A DNA stretch of 64,000 bases. It comes from Mesorhizobium sp. LMG 17147. Its GTDB lineage: Bacteria; Pseudomonadota; Alphaproteobacteria; Rhizobiales; Rhizobiaceae. This document shows positions 17,432 through 26,627 of this stretch, piece after piece. The translations under genes and the position numbers were made by a program. The stretch's first letter is position 1, and every line of letters begins with the position of its first letter. The notes under the pieces were generated by a model. That model saw nothing but the letters and a program-made list of their open reading frames with translations. It was not told the DNA's origin and searched no databases. The stretch spans positions 62,001 to 126,000 of the forward strand of contig NZ_JANCTC010000009.1 in assembly GCF_024297145.1 (NCBI RefSeq), in the 5' to 3' direction.

Positions 17432-19102
17432 GGCTGCCGCGGTGTTCTCCCGCAGCAGCCGCTCGGCCGCCGCGCGCGCCTCGTCTGTAATGGTGGCGCC
17501 GGCGAGCATGCGTGCGATCTCTTCCTGCCGTGCCGCCCGGTCCATCTCGGCGATGCCGGTCGAGACCCGGTCGGCACCACCGGATTTGGAGATCAGGAAA
17601 TGCGTCGCCGCGCGCGCCGCCACTTGCGGTGCATGCGTGACCGAAAGCACCTGCACGCGTTTTGCCAGCCGCGCCAGCCGCTGGCCGATGGCGTCGGCAA
17701 CCGCGCCGCCGACGCCGGTGTCAATCTCATCAAAGACCAAAGTCGGCGCCGATCCACGATCGGCCAGCGCGACCTTCAACGCCAGCAGGAAGCGCGAAAG
17801 CTCGCCGCCGGAAGCGACCTTCATCATTGGGCCGGGCCTGGTGCCGGGATTGGTGCGCACCCAGAACTCGACTTGGTCGATGCCTTCTTCCATGCGGCTC
17901 TCGGCATCGCTTGCGATCTCGACGATGAACTCGGCCCGTTCGAGCTTCAGCGCCGGCAGTTCGGCCATTACCGCCTTGGTCAGCCCGACGGCCGCCGCAT
18001 GGCGAAGCGACGACAGCTGGGCCGCCGTAATGTCGTAGGCCTGGCGCGCCGCTGCAGCCTGTTTCTCCAGCGCATGCAGGCGCTCCTCGCCGGCGTCGAG
18101 ATCGGCAAGGTCGGCAGCCATGGTGTCACGCAATTGCGCCAGGTCATCCACGGCGACGCTGTGCTTGCGCGAGGCGGCACGCAGCGAAAACAGCCGCTCC
18201 TCAGCCTTCTCCAGCCGCTGCGGATCATATTCGGTCGCGCGAAGTGCTGCTTCGACGCCCGACTGCGCCGCGTCGAGCGACAGCATCGCTTCGTCGAGCG
18301 ATTTGACGACGTCCTCGAGCAGCCCGGGCGCTTCGGTCGCCTTTCGCTGCAGCCGCCTGAGCAGGCTGGCCAGTTGCGGCAAGGGCGAGGACGGGCCCGA
18401 GAGCACATCCTGCGCATCGTGGATTTCCGAGGCGATCTTTTCGGCACGCATCATCGAGGCGCGCAGTTCGGCCAGTTCGGTCTCTTCGCCCGGTTGCGGA
18501 TCGAGCCTGGTCAATTCGGCGACCGCAGCACGCAGATAATCGGCCTCACGGGCAGCTGCCTCGACTCTGGCCCGGTGCCGTGAAAATTCCTGCTCGCAGG
18601 TACGCCAATGCCGCCACGCCTCGCCGGTTGCCCGAGCAGCACCGAGATGGCCGCCGAAACTGTCGAGCAACTCGCGATGGGCGCCGGGATCGACCAAAGC
18701 GCGCTCGTCATGCTGGCCGTGGATCTCGACCAGCGCACGGCCGATGTCGCGCATCAGCGTCACGCTGGACGGCTGGTCGTTGACGAACACGCGCGTGCGG
18801 CCGTCAGCCGTCTGGACGCGGCGCAGGATGATGTCGCCGTCGTCCTCGATGGCATTCTCGGCAAGCAGCATGCGAGCCGCGTGGTTGCGCGGTACGTCGA
18901 ACACGGCGATGATCTGGCCTTGTGCCGCGCCATGCCGCACCAGCGAAGCGTCGCCGCGGGCGCCAAGCGCCAGCGACAAAGCGTCGAGCAGGATAGATTT
19001 TCCGGCGCCGGTTTCGCCGGTAAGGACCGAAAGGCCGGACGAAAAGTCGATGTCCAGCTTCTCGATCAGAACGATATCGCGGATCGACAGTCTGGAGAGC
19101 AT
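17429..19102 (-). CDS. recN: DNA repair protein RecN
   Basis: A 557-residue SMC-like ATPase for double-strand-break repair. The Walker A motif GETGAGKS is near residue 30; long coiled-coil arms cover roughly 150-370; the C-terminal half has the ABC signature SGGELSRFLLALK and Walker B PTLVFDEIDTGVGG. It follows bamD by 13 bases on the minus strand, the usual Rhizobiales order. Its TAG stop lies inside the arm of a palindromic repeat. Confidence 0.96.
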   Translation of the reverse strand: MLSRLSIRDIVLIEKLDIDFSSGLSVLTGETGAGKSILLDALSLALGARGDASLVRHGAAQGQIIAVFDVPRNHAARMLLAENAIEDDGDIILRRVQTADGRTRVFVNDQPSSVTLMRDIGRALVEIHGQHDERALVDPGAHRELLDSFGGHLGAARATGEAWRHWRTCEQEFSRHRARVEAAAREADYLRAAVAELTRLDPQPGEETELAELRASMMRAEKIASEIHDAQDVLSGPSSPLPQLASLLRRLQRKATEAPGLLEDVVKSLDEAMLSLDAAQSGVEAALRATEYDPQRLEKAEERLFSLRAASRKHSVAVDDLAQLRDTMAADLADLDAGEERLHALEKQAAAARQAYDITAAQLSSLRHAAAVGLTKAVMAELPALKLERAEFIVEIASDAESRMEEGIDQVEFWVRTNPGTRPGPMMKVASGGELSRFLLALKVALADRGSAPTLVFDEIDTGVGGAVADAIGQRLARLAKRVQVLSVTHAPQVAARAATHFLISKSGGADRVSTGIAEMDRAARQEEIARMLAGATITDEARAAAERLLRENTAAA

Positions 19103-19115
19103 GGTGACGCGCCGC

Positions 19116-19985
19116 TCAGGCGCCGGTGATCAGCTTCCCGGCCTTGGAGATCCACGATCCGGCATTCTCGCGCGGCTCGAGCCCACCACTCTGCAGGAGC
19201 TTGTAGGAGTCCTTGTACCACTGGCTGTCGGGATAGTTGGTGCCGAGCACGGCCGCAGCGGTCTGCGCTTCCGACGTTAGACCCATCGCATAGTAGCTCT
19301 CGGTAAGACGCGCCAGCGCTTCCTCGACATGACGTGTGTTGGAATAGTTCTCCACGACGTTGCGGAACCGTTTGACGGCTGCGATGTATTCGCGGCGCTC
19401 GAGATAGTAGCGGCCGATCTGCATCTCCTTGCCGGCGAGCTGATCGTTGGCGAAGCGGATCTTCTCCTTAGCATCGTCGACATATTCGGAAGTCGGCCAG
19501 CGCGTCACCAGGTCCTGCATCGTCTGCGCGGTAAGACGCGCTTCCTTCTGGTCCTGGGTGACGTCCTTGATCTGGCGGTAGTAGCTCAGCCCGATAATAT
19601 ATTGGGCATAGGCTGCATCGTCGGTCGACGGGTAGAGGGTCAGGTAGCGCTTGGCCGAACCGATCGCCTCATCGTAATTGCCCTGACGGTAGTCGGCAAA
19701 GGCACCCATCACCATCGATTTGCGGGCGAATTCGGAATATGGATGCTGGCGGTCGACGGCATCGAACTTGCGGCTTGCCTCCTGCAGTCGCCCGGCATTC
19801 AGATTGGCGAGACCCTGATTGTAGAGCACGTCGGCCGGCTCGGTCTGATCGACATAGGTCGACAGGTCGACGTCCTTCTCGGACGACATGCAGGCCGACA
19901 GAAACAGCGATGGAACGACCACCGAAAGCGCCAGGAAAACAGCCCGCCGCAGCGCCTTCGATTGACCAACTCGCTTGAAAAACAT
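19116..19985 (-). CDS. bamD: Outer membrane assembly lipoprotein BamD
   Basis: A 289-residue BamD (ComL) lipoprotein. A signal peptide ends in the lipobox LFLSAC with Cys32 as the acylated residue. The mature part holds about five TPR-like helical repeats (LYNQGLANLNAGRLQEASRK, AYAQYIIGLSYYRQI, VEEALARLTESYYAMG). It is an essential subunit of the Bam complex that inserts beta-barrel proteins in the outer membrane. The start ATG 19985 gives a normal lipoprotein signal. It lies between lpxC and recN. Confidence 0.95.
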   Translation of the reverse strand: MFFKRVGQSKALRRAVFLALSVVVPSLFLSACMSSEKDVDLSTYVDQTEPADVLYNQGLANLNAGRLQEASRKFDAVDRQHPYSEFARKSMVMGAFADYRQGNYDEAIGSAKRYLTLYPSTDDAAYAQYIIGLSYYRQIKDVTQDQKEARLTAQTMQDLVTRWPTSEYVDDAKEKIRFANDQLAGKEMQIGRYYLERREYIAAVKRFRNVVENYSNTRHVEEALARLTESYYAMGLTSEAQTAAAVLGTNYPDSQWYKDSYKLLQSGGLEPRENAGSWISKAGKLITGA

Positions 19986-20189
19986 GTTTGGATTCCGCCC
20001 TTTCGGCGTCATTTCAGTCGACGGCAGCAGCCATAAACCATAATTGCCTTGCCCGGCAACGCTATCCCCGGCCAATCGCACATTTTTGTGGCGGTTTGGC
20101 GCCACCTGGAAAGCTGTGTAATTTGGCCGGCCAGTGATGCATCCATGCAACACAGCCTGACCGCAACGTGGGCCGTAAGACCTTAAGAA

Positions 20190-21137
20190 TCAGATCATCC
20201 AGGGCGCATAGAGGGGTGCGTTGACGGCGCTCATCTCCGCGGTACGCCCGCGCTCGCGGCGCGTCGTCTCGACGATCTCGAAAGCCGAACGGTCCGACAA
20301 TAGACGGCGCAGCGCAGCGGCGTTCAGCCTGTGGCCACCACGATAGGAGCGGAAGCAGCCGATGAACCGGGCGCCGGCGAGCGCCAGATCGCCCATCGCA
20401 TCCATCGTCTTGTGGCGCGCGAACTCGTTGGGATAGCGCAGGCCTCCCATGTTGATCACGCGGTTGTCGTCGCCGATCACCAGGGAGTTTTCCAACGAGG
20501 AGCCGAGCGCATAGCCGGCCGCCCACAGCCGCTCGACGTCCTTCATGAAACCGAAAGTGCGGGCCCGCGCGACGTCACGCCGGAAAATGTCGGCGTTCAT
20601 GTCGGATGCAAAAAGCTGACGCCCGATCGCCGGGCTTTCGAAATCGATCTCGATCTCGAAGCGCGTGCCGTCGTAGGGCCGGAACTCCGCCCAGCAGGCG
20701 CCGTTCTCGATACGAACCGGCTTGACCACCCTGATGTAGCGACGCTTGACCGGCAGCGTTTCGATGCCTGCCTGGTCAATGGCCTCGACGAACATCACTG
20801 CGCTACCGTCGAGGATAGGCACCTCATGGCCATCGATTTCGATGACGAGATTGTCGATCCCAAGGCCGAAAAGCGTCGCCATCAGATGCTCGACCGTGGC
20901 GATGTGCTCGCCTTGCGGATCGCCGAGCATGGTGCAGAGGTCGGTGGCACCGACCTCGGAAACGAGCGCGCGAAATTCGTGGCTTCCGCTTGCATTCGAA
21001 AGCTGGAAGACGACACCCGTATCGGCGTCTGCCGGCAGGAAATGGACGGTGACCGGATTGCCACTGTGAACGCCGATGCCGGTCAGCGTCGCACGCGATT
21101 TAAGTGTCGTCTGATAGTCGTGCAAAACAATCCCCAT
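20190..21137 (-). CDS. lpxC: UDP-3-O-acyl-N-acetylglucosamine deacetylase LpxC
   Basis: A 315-residue zinc deacetylase, the committed step of lipid A synthesis. The zinc-ligand histidine is in TVEHLMA, and the second and third ligands and catalytic residues are in RHKTMDAMGDLALAG; GYRGGH-like sequence (SYRGGHRLN) carries the last catalytic histidine. It starts ATGGGGATTG at 21137. It lies downstream of ftsZ, as in many proteobacteria. Confidence 0.96.
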   Translation of the reverse strand: MGIVLHDYQTTLKSRATLTGIGVHSGNPVTVHFLPADADTGVVFQLSNASGSHEFRALVSEVGATDLCTMLGDPQGEHIATVEHLMATLFGLGIDNLVIEIDGHEVPILDGSAVMFVEAIDQAGIETLPVKRRYIRVVKPVRIENGACWAEFRPYDGTRFEIEIDFESPAIGRQLFASDMNADIFRRDVARARTFGFMKDVERLWAAGYALGSSLENSLVIGDDNRVINMGGLRYPNEFARHKTMDAMGDLALAGARFIGCFRSYRGGHRLNAAALRRLLSDRSAFEIVETTRRERGRTAEMSAVNAPLYAPWMI

Positions 21138-21360
21138 AGCCCGTACTGCCTAGGTCCGCTTCATCTGCCCTGAGGGCGCGGCTCTTGATTGATCGGCAGG
21201 CAGGGCCACTTCCCCGAGACTCCCAGCAAACCGACTTTGGTCGGTGGCGAAGATAATGGTCCCGCGGGGAGACTCCAAATCACGGTTTCTTACTCGTTGT
21301 AACCGCAGCCCAGCGCGGAATTGCCCCGTAAGTCCCTGTTTTAAAAGTGCTTTTAATATT

Positions 21361-21390
21361 AACAGGCGAACAGTTTCCTGCTCGCCTGTT
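21361..21390 (-). terminator. Hairpin downstream of ftsZ
   Basis: AACAGGCGA pairs with TCGCCTGTT around a 12-base loop, 27 bases after the ftsZ stop. It is followed on the minus strand by AT-rich sequence (AATATTAAAAG) rather than a clean U-run, so it may be a weak terminator or an mRNA-stabilising hairpin between ftsZ and lpxC. Confidence 0.5.
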
Positions 21391-21416
21391 AACAACTGTT
21401 ACAAACCGTTAACAGA

Positions 21417-23087
21417 TCAATTGGCCTGTCGGCGCAGGAAGGCGGGAATCTCCAACTGATCGTCTTCCTGGACAGCCCGGCTCTGCGGCGTCAGGCGGCC
21501 CTGCTCATCCAGCTGGCCGCGACGCGGTGCGTAAAGCTGCGGATCCTGGCTGGCTAGGCGGCGCACTTCCGCCGGCGCCTGGCGCAGTTTCGGTTCGCGA
21601 GGCTGCGCCGGCTGCAGTCTTGCAGGTTCCTCTTCGCGGCGGGTCAAGCCGTTGGTCAGGCGCTTGAGCAAGCCCATCGGGCCGCTGTTCTCGTGGTCGG
21701 CCGGGCGGGCCTTGGCTTCCACTTCGGCCTTCACCTGCGGCGGGAAATCCTCGACCCGCGGCATGCGCTGGGGTGCCGCGGCAACCGGCTGCGGCATTTC
21801 ACGATGCGGAGCGGGCTGCATCGCTTGCTGAACCGCTGGTTGCATCATCGGCTGCGGCTGAGCGGGAGGCGCCTGGAAGATCTTGCTCTGCGGACGGAAG
21901 TCTTCCGCATGGGCGACCGGTGCCGGGCGAGCCTGCGCCATCGCTGCAGCATTCGCCTCGGCGAGCTGAATGGCCTCGGCGACAGGATCGGCAGCACGTG
22001 GTTCATAGATCGGTTGCTGGACAGGCGCCGGGCGCATTTCCGTGACCTGGGCTGCCGGGCGGCTGACCGGCTTCGGCGGAGCCGCGCGGATGGCGATCGG
22101 CGCGGCAGCGATTTCGGCCGCCGATTTGTCGATGCCGGTGGCGACCACCGACACGCGGATAACGCCTTCGAGTTCCTCGTCGAAGGTGGCGCCCAGAATG
22201 ATGTTGGCGTCCTGGTCGACCTCTTCGCGAATGCGGGTTGCGGCCTCATCGACTTCGAACAGGGTCAGGTCGCGGCCGCCGGTGATCGAGATCAGCAGGC
22301 CCTTGGCGCCCTTCATCGAGGTCTCGTCGAGCAGCGGGTTGGCGATGGCGGCTTCAGCCGCGGCCATTGCGCGGCCCTCGCCCGAAGCCTCGCCGGTTCC
22401 CATCATCGCCTTGCCCATTTCGCGCATGACCGAGCGGACGTCGGCGAAGTCGAGATTGATCAGGCCTTCCTTGACCATCAGGTCGGTAATGCATGCAACG
22501 CCCGAATAGAGCACCTGGTCGGCCATGGCGAAGGCATCGGCGAAGGTGGTCTTGTCATTGGCCAGCCGGAACAGGTTCTGGTTGGGAATGACGATCAGGG
22601 TATCGACGCATTTCTGCAATTCCTCGATACCCATGTCCGCCGTCTTCATGCGGCGCTGGCCTTCGAAGTGGAACGGCTTGGTGACGACGCCGACGGTAAG
22701 GATACCCTTTTCGCGGGCAGCGCGGGCAACGACTGGAGCCGCCCCGGTGCCGGTGCCGCCGCCCATGCCGGCAGTGACGAAGCACATATGCGTGTTGGAG
22801 AGATGATCGATGATCTCGTCGATGCACTCTTCCGCCGCCGCACGCCCGACTTCAGGCTGCGATCCGGCGCCGAGACCCTCGGTGACATGCGCGCCGAGCT
22901 GGATCAGCCGCTCGGCCTTCGACATCGTCAGTGCCTGTGCGTCGGTGTTGGCCACCACGAACTCGACGCCGCGCAAGCCGGCGGTGATCATGTTGTTGAC
23001 GGCATTGCCGCCGCCGCCGCCGACACCGAACACGGTGATGCGCGGCTTGAGCTCGGTGATGTCCGGCTTCTGCAGATTGATGGTCAT
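21417..23087 (-). CDS. ftsZ: Cell division protein FtsZ
   Basis: A 556-residue tubulin homologue that builds the division ring. The GTPase domain (about 10-320) has the tubulin signature GGGTGTG (AGMGGGTGTGAAP) and the NTDAQAL loop. A long proline/glutamine-rich linker of some 200 residues, typical for alphaproteobacteria, leads to the C-terminal peptide DQLEIPAFLRRQAN that binds FtsA and other partners. It follows ftsA with a 67-base gap and precedes lpxC. This is the long, canonical FtsZ1. Confidence 0.97.
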   Translation of the reverse strand: MTINLQKPDITELKPRITVFGVGGGGGNAVNNMITAGLRGVEFVVANTDAQALTMSKAERLIQLGAHVTEGLGAGSQPEVGRAAAEECIDEIIDHLSNTHMCFVTAGMGGGTGTGAAPVVARAAREKGILTVGVVTKPFHFEGQRRMKTADMGIEELQKCVDTLIVIPNQNLFRLANDKTTFADAFAMADQVLYSGVACITDLMVKEGLINLDFADVRSVMREMGKAMMGTGEASGEGRAMAAAEAAIANPLLDETSMKGAKGLLISITGGRDLTLFEVDEAATRIREEVDQDANIILGATFDEELEGVIRVSVVATGIDKSAAEIAAAPIAIRAAPPKPVSRPAAQVTEMRPAPVQQPIYEPRAADPVAEAIQLAEANAAAMAQARPAPVAHAEDFRPQSKIFQAPPAQPQPMMQPAVQQAMQPAPHREMPQPVAAAPQRMPRVEDFPPQVKAEVEAKARPADHENSGPMGLLKRLTNGLTRREEEPARLQPAQPREPKLRQAPAEVRRLASQDPQLYAPRRGQLDEQGRLTPQSRAVQEDDQLEIPAFLRRQAN

Positions 23088-23154
23088 TGTCTTCGTCCTT
23101 TGCCTTTCCCGCCGCTTCGCCGCCGCGGCCGCCTATGGGGCTGTCCCCGTCAAA

Positions 23155-24462
23155 TTAAAAACTGTCTCTCAACCACTGACTCATTCGATGCAGTTTTCCG
23201 CCTGTTCCGGTCATCCGAAGACCGGAAATTCCCTTCGCCGGGCGGCTCTCGAAGCTCGCCATCTGCGGGTAGATCAGAAGCCCGACGGGCGTCGAAAAGG
23301 CCGGCCCCTTGGCCGCCTCGGGCAGGCCTGCCACGCCAAGCGGGCGGCCAATGCGCACATTGCGGCCGAGAATGCGGCGTGCTGCTTCGGGCAGGCCGGC
23401 AAGCTGGCTGGCGCCGCCGGTCAGCACCACACGCTTGCCGACGGCATTGCCGTAGCCGGACTTGTTCAGGCGGTCGCGCAGCAATTCCAGCGTCTCGTCG
23501 ATGCGGGCGCGGATGATGCGTGTCATCACCGAGCGCGGGATCTGCAACGGCACCTCGCCGTCCTCGCCGATCGGATGGATGGAAACCAGGTCGCGGTCGT
23601 CGGCACTGCCAGGCAGCGCCGAGCCATGCATCACTTTCAGCCTTTCGGCGGCATCGAGCGAGGTCGACAGGCCCTTGGCCATATCTAGCGTGACGTGGTT
23701 GCCGCCGATCGCGATGGCGTCGCCGTGGACGAACTTGCCTTCCGAAAATACCGAGATCGTCGTCGTGCCACCGCCCATGTCGATGCAGGCCGCGCCCATT
23801 TCGAGTTCGTCGTCGACCAGCGCGGCAAGCCCGCTGGCATAAGGCGTCGCCACCATGCGCTCGACCGACAGATGCGAGCGGTTGATGCAGAGCTCAAGAT
23901 TGCGCAAAGGCGCCGCGTCGCCCGTCAGCACGTGCATGTCGACGCCAAGCTGGTCGCCAACCATGCCGCGCGGATCGCGCACACCGCGCTCGGCATCCAG
24001 AGAAAAGGCTACGGGAAGCGAATGGATCACCTCGCGCTCGGCCCGCAGCGCCTGCTTGGCGCCGGCGGCAAGCACGCGCTTGATGTCGGCCTCGTCGGCC
24101 TCATGGCCGCCGAGATTGATGGTGGCCGAAAAAGCCTCGCTCTTCAACCGGCCGGCAGTCATGTTGACGATCAGCGAATCGACCGTCAGTCCCGCCATGC
24201 GTTCCGCGGCGTCGACGGCAAGACGGATGGCGTGCTCGGCGCGGTCGAGATCGATGACGACGCCCGATTTCACGCCTTGCGATTTCTGGTGGCCGATGCC
24301 GATGACCTGGACGCGATGCGAGCGTCCGCGCAGCAGCTTGCCATCCTCGCGCGGCTTGAGCTTGGCCACCACGCAGCAGACCTTGCTGGAGCCGACGTCC
24401 AGCACCGTCAAGATGCCGGACCGGCGCGCCGAAGCATCGCTATTGCCGCCAAGCCAGCTCAT
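23155..24462 (-). CDS. ftsA: Cell division protein FtsA
   Basis: A 435-residue actin-like membrane tether for FtsZ. The phosphate-1 motif is in VLDVGSSKVCCVVAK, the phosphate-2 region in CIDMGGGTTTISVF, and the adenosine motif in VVLTGGASQLAGL. The C-terminal amphipathic helix MSQWLRDSF is the membrane anchor. ATG 24462 overlaps the ftsQ stop (ATGA). Confidence 0.96.
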   Translation of the reverse strand: MSWLGGNSDASARRSGILTVLDVGSSKVCCVVAKLKPREDGKLLRGRSHRVQVIGIGHQKSQGVKSGVVIDLDRAEHAIRLAVDAAERMAGLTVDSLIVNMTAGRLKSEAFSATINLGGHEADEADIKRVLAAGAKQALRAEREVIHSLPVAFSLDAERGVRDPRGMVGDQLGVDMHVLTGDAAPLRNLELCINRSHLSVERMVATPYASGLAALVDDELEMGAACIDMGGGTTTISVFSEGKFVHGDAIAIGGNHVTLDMAKGLSTSLDAAERLKVMHGSALPGSADDRDLVSIHPIGEDGEVPLQIPRSVMTRIIRARIDETLELLRDRLNKSGYGNAVGKRVVLTGGASQLAGLPEAARRILGRNVRIGRPLGVAGLPEAAKGPAFSTPVGLLIYPQMASFESRPAKGISGLRMTGTGGKLHRMSQWLRDSF

Positions 24463-25400
24463 ATTTTCGTCTCCGGCTTGCGCTTCAGCATCTTGGGCTT
24501 TTCGTTGAGCGCGGCCTGGCGCTGTGTCGCCGCCTCCGGCGTCAACTGGACGACCAGACGATCGGAAAGGCGCATGTCGACGGCAGCGATGTCGCGCGTC
24601 AAAAGCCCGTTCTCGTGGTCCATCCTGACCAGGTCGGCAATCGCCTGGTCCTCGCCGTCTTCGGGAAGTTTGATCGTGATGCCGTTTTCAAGCTTGAGAT
24701 CCCAGCGCCGTTCGCCGATGCGGATATAGCCCTTGATCCGCGCGGCGAGCTCCGGATAATTCTTGATCTTCGCCAGGAAATCCGGCGCTTTGGCCGGTGC
24801 GCCGGTGCCGATGATCAGCGGCAGCAATATCTGCTTGCCGCCGGAGAAGGGCGCAATGACGGCGCCGGATTTCTCGATGACCGAAAGCGCGCTGCCTTGC
24901 TGCCACAGCGCGAACGGCTCGCGCTCCTCGACGCGCACTTCCAGCGTATGCGGGTAGACCTTGCGCACTGCCGCGGCTTCGACCCAGGGTAGCGTGGTGA
25001 TGCGTTCGCGCGCGGTTTCGGCGTCGAAGCCGATCAGCGAGGTCCAGCCGTCGAGTTCCAGCCTGTCGAGAATATCGATCTCGGATGTTTCGCGGTTGCC
25101 GACGACCTTGACCTGGTCGACGGCAAAGCCGGTGCGGGCGGTGACACTCTGGACGATGGCGTCGGCATGTCCGCCGAGATATGCGCCATAGGCACTGCTC
25201 GAAATAAGCAATGCCGCCGACAGCATGGCAGCGCAATAGGGCGGCGCTTCGAAGTCGCCCTCGCCGAGGCGCGCCAGCACGCGCACCGGCCGGCGGAGCA
25301 GGCGCGGCAGCACGAAATGGTCGAACGACAACGGCATGCCGAACAGCGCCGGCCCGGCCGCGCCCTTCCCCCTGCCCTGTCCCCACTTCAACGCAGACAC
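24459..25400 (-). CDS. ftsQ: Cell division protein FtsQ
   Basis: A 313-residue bitopic divisome protein. A cytoplasmic stretch of about 65 residues and one membrane helix (AMLSAALLISSSAYGAYLGG) precede a POTRA domain (VDQVKVVGNRETSEIDILDRL) and the FtsQ beta domain. I choose GTG 25400 as start because GGTGGAGGA lies six bases upstream; a TTG at 25421 in the same frame is an alternative. Either start overlaps the end of ddl (13 or 34 bases). Confidence 0.94.
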   Translation of the reverse strand: MSALKWGQGRGKGAAGPALFGMPLSFDHFVLPRLLRRPVRVLARLGEGDFEAPPYCAAMLSAALLISSSAYGAYLGGHADAIVQSVTARTGFAVDQVKVVGNRETSEIDILDRLELDGWTSLIGFDAETARERITTLPWVEAAAVRKVYPHTLEVRVEEREPFALWQQGSALSVIEKSGAVIAPFSGGKQILLPLIIGTGAPAKAPDFLAKIKNYPELAARIKGYIRIGERRWDLKLENGITIKLPEDGEDQAIADLVRMDHENGLLTRDIAAVDMRLSDRLVVQLTPEAATQRQAALNEKPKMLKRKPETKI

Positions 25401-26314
25401 GAAGCGTCCTCCACCATCCAACTCAACAAATCGCCGAACGAGTGTCCCGCTTGCGCGGCGATTTCCGGCACCAAAGACGTCGGCGTCATGCCCGGCTGGG
25501 TGTTGACCTCGAGCCAGACAATTTCGCCGTTTTCGGAGTGACGATCGTCATAACGGAAGTCCGACCGGGAAACGCCCCGACAGCCGATAGCTTGATGAGC
25601 CTTGAGTGCCAGTGTCTGTATTTTTTGGTAAATATTCGGTGAAAGTTTTGCCGGGCATTCGTGTTTTGATCCTCCCGCGACGTATTTTGAATCATAGTCG
25701 TAGAAGGAATGGCCGGTCGGGATGATCTCGCAGACACCGAGCGCCACATCGCCCATCACCGCGCAGGTCAATTCCCGCCCGTGCACATAACGCTCGACCA
25801 TGACCGTATCGCCGTATCTCCACTCGGACGAGCCGATGATCTGCGGCGGATGCGACTGGCCTTCATGCACGATGACGACACCGAAACTCGACCCTTCGTT
25901 GACCGGCTTGACCACATAGGGCGGCTTCATCGGGTGCTTGTTCTGGATGGCGAAGCGATTGGCCACCTTCGATTCCGCCACCGGAATGCCGGCCGCCTTG
26001 GCGACCTTCTTGGCCTGTTCCTTGTTCATCGCGAGCGCCGAGGCAAGCACGCCCGAATGGGTGTACGGAATGGCGAGGTACTCGAGGATGCCCTGGATGG
26101 TGCCGTCCTCGCCGAAAGGGCCGTGCAGTGCGTTGAAGACGACGTCAGGCTTGAGCGCGCTGAGCACCGAGCCGATGTCGCGCGAGACGTCGACGCGGGT
26201 GACCTGGTAGCCCTCTCCCTCGAGCGCATCGGCACAGGCTTTGCCCGACGACAGGGACACGGGCCGCTCGGACGAGAATCCTCCCAGAAGGACGGCCACG
26301 TGCTTGCTTGTCAT
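25388..26314 (-). CDS. ddl: D-alanine--D-alanine ligase
   Basis: A 308-residue ATP-grasp ligase making D-Ala-D-Ala for the MurF step. It begins with HVAVLLGGFSSERPVSLSSG, the family N-terminal motif, and has NALHGPFGEDGTIQG, the glycine-rich KPVNEGSSFGV loop and the C-terminal LEVNTQPGMTPTSLVPE metal-binding motif. It is the first gene after the 313-bp gap in the cluster and probably has its own promoter there. Its 3' end overlaps ftsQ. Confidence 0.96.
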   Translation of the reverse strand: MTSKHVAVLLGGFSSERPVSLSSGKACADALEGEGYQVTRVDVSRDIGSVLSALKPDVVFNALHGPFGEDGTIQGILEYLAIPYTHSGVLASALAMNKEQAKKVAKAAGIPVAESKVANRFAIQNKHPMKPPYVVKPVNEGSSFGVVIVHEGQSHPPQIIGSSEWRYGDTVMVERYVHGRELTCAVMGDVALGVCEIIPTGHSFYDYDSKYVAGGSKHECPAKLSPNIYQKIQTLALKAHQAIGCRGVSRSDFRYDDRHSENGEIVWLEVNTQPGMTPTSLVPEIAAQAGHSFGDLLSWMVEDASCLR

Positions 26315-26627
26315 TCCCCGTCATTTCCTCTCACAGCAGGCCTGCACTATCGTGCATGACCCGAAAAGCATCGCGCACACTCACACGCGCCGAGCAACTT
26401 CGCTCCGTGTTTTCCGCAACATTGAGTCCGAGTCTCCCGGCAGGTTGCCCCCCAGACGGAAACGCGAGCAACGCGTCGAAACGACTCAAATCAGGAAACG
26501 CTTCAGGGCAGAGAATCAGAGAGTTGATTCGCTGGCAAGTGCTTACGATTCCGATGGATTCACTTTCCGCAAAAACGGCAGCAAAATGTGAATTCATGAG
26601 TCCGAAAAGCAACGGCGGTCGACTTGC
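26315..26627. promoter_or_regulatory. 313-bp gap before ddl-ftsQAZ with a cluster of GANTC methylation sites
   Basis: This is the longest gap within the dcw series. It holds eight GANTC sites, starting at 26424, 26430, 26483, 26513, 26526, 26547, 26557 and 26598. About 0.7 would be expected in 179 bp by chance. GANTC is the target of the cell-cycle methyltransferase CcrM, and methylated sites recruit GcrA in Caulobacter. The region is likely a cell-cycle promoter for ddl-ftsQ-ftsA-ftsZ. I could not assign -35/-10 boxes. A 93-codon open frame here is not considered a gene. Confidence 0.65.

Noticed and set aside
25401..25421. TTG at 25421 as ftsQ start
   Set aside because: GTG at 25400 has a much better ribosome site (GGAGGA six bases upstream) and gives a normal FtsQ N-terminus.
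26331..26612. 93-codon minus-strand open frame in the gap before ddl
   Set aside because: No ribosome site, no recognisable family, unusual composition, and it lies over the GANTC cluster; best explained as chance.
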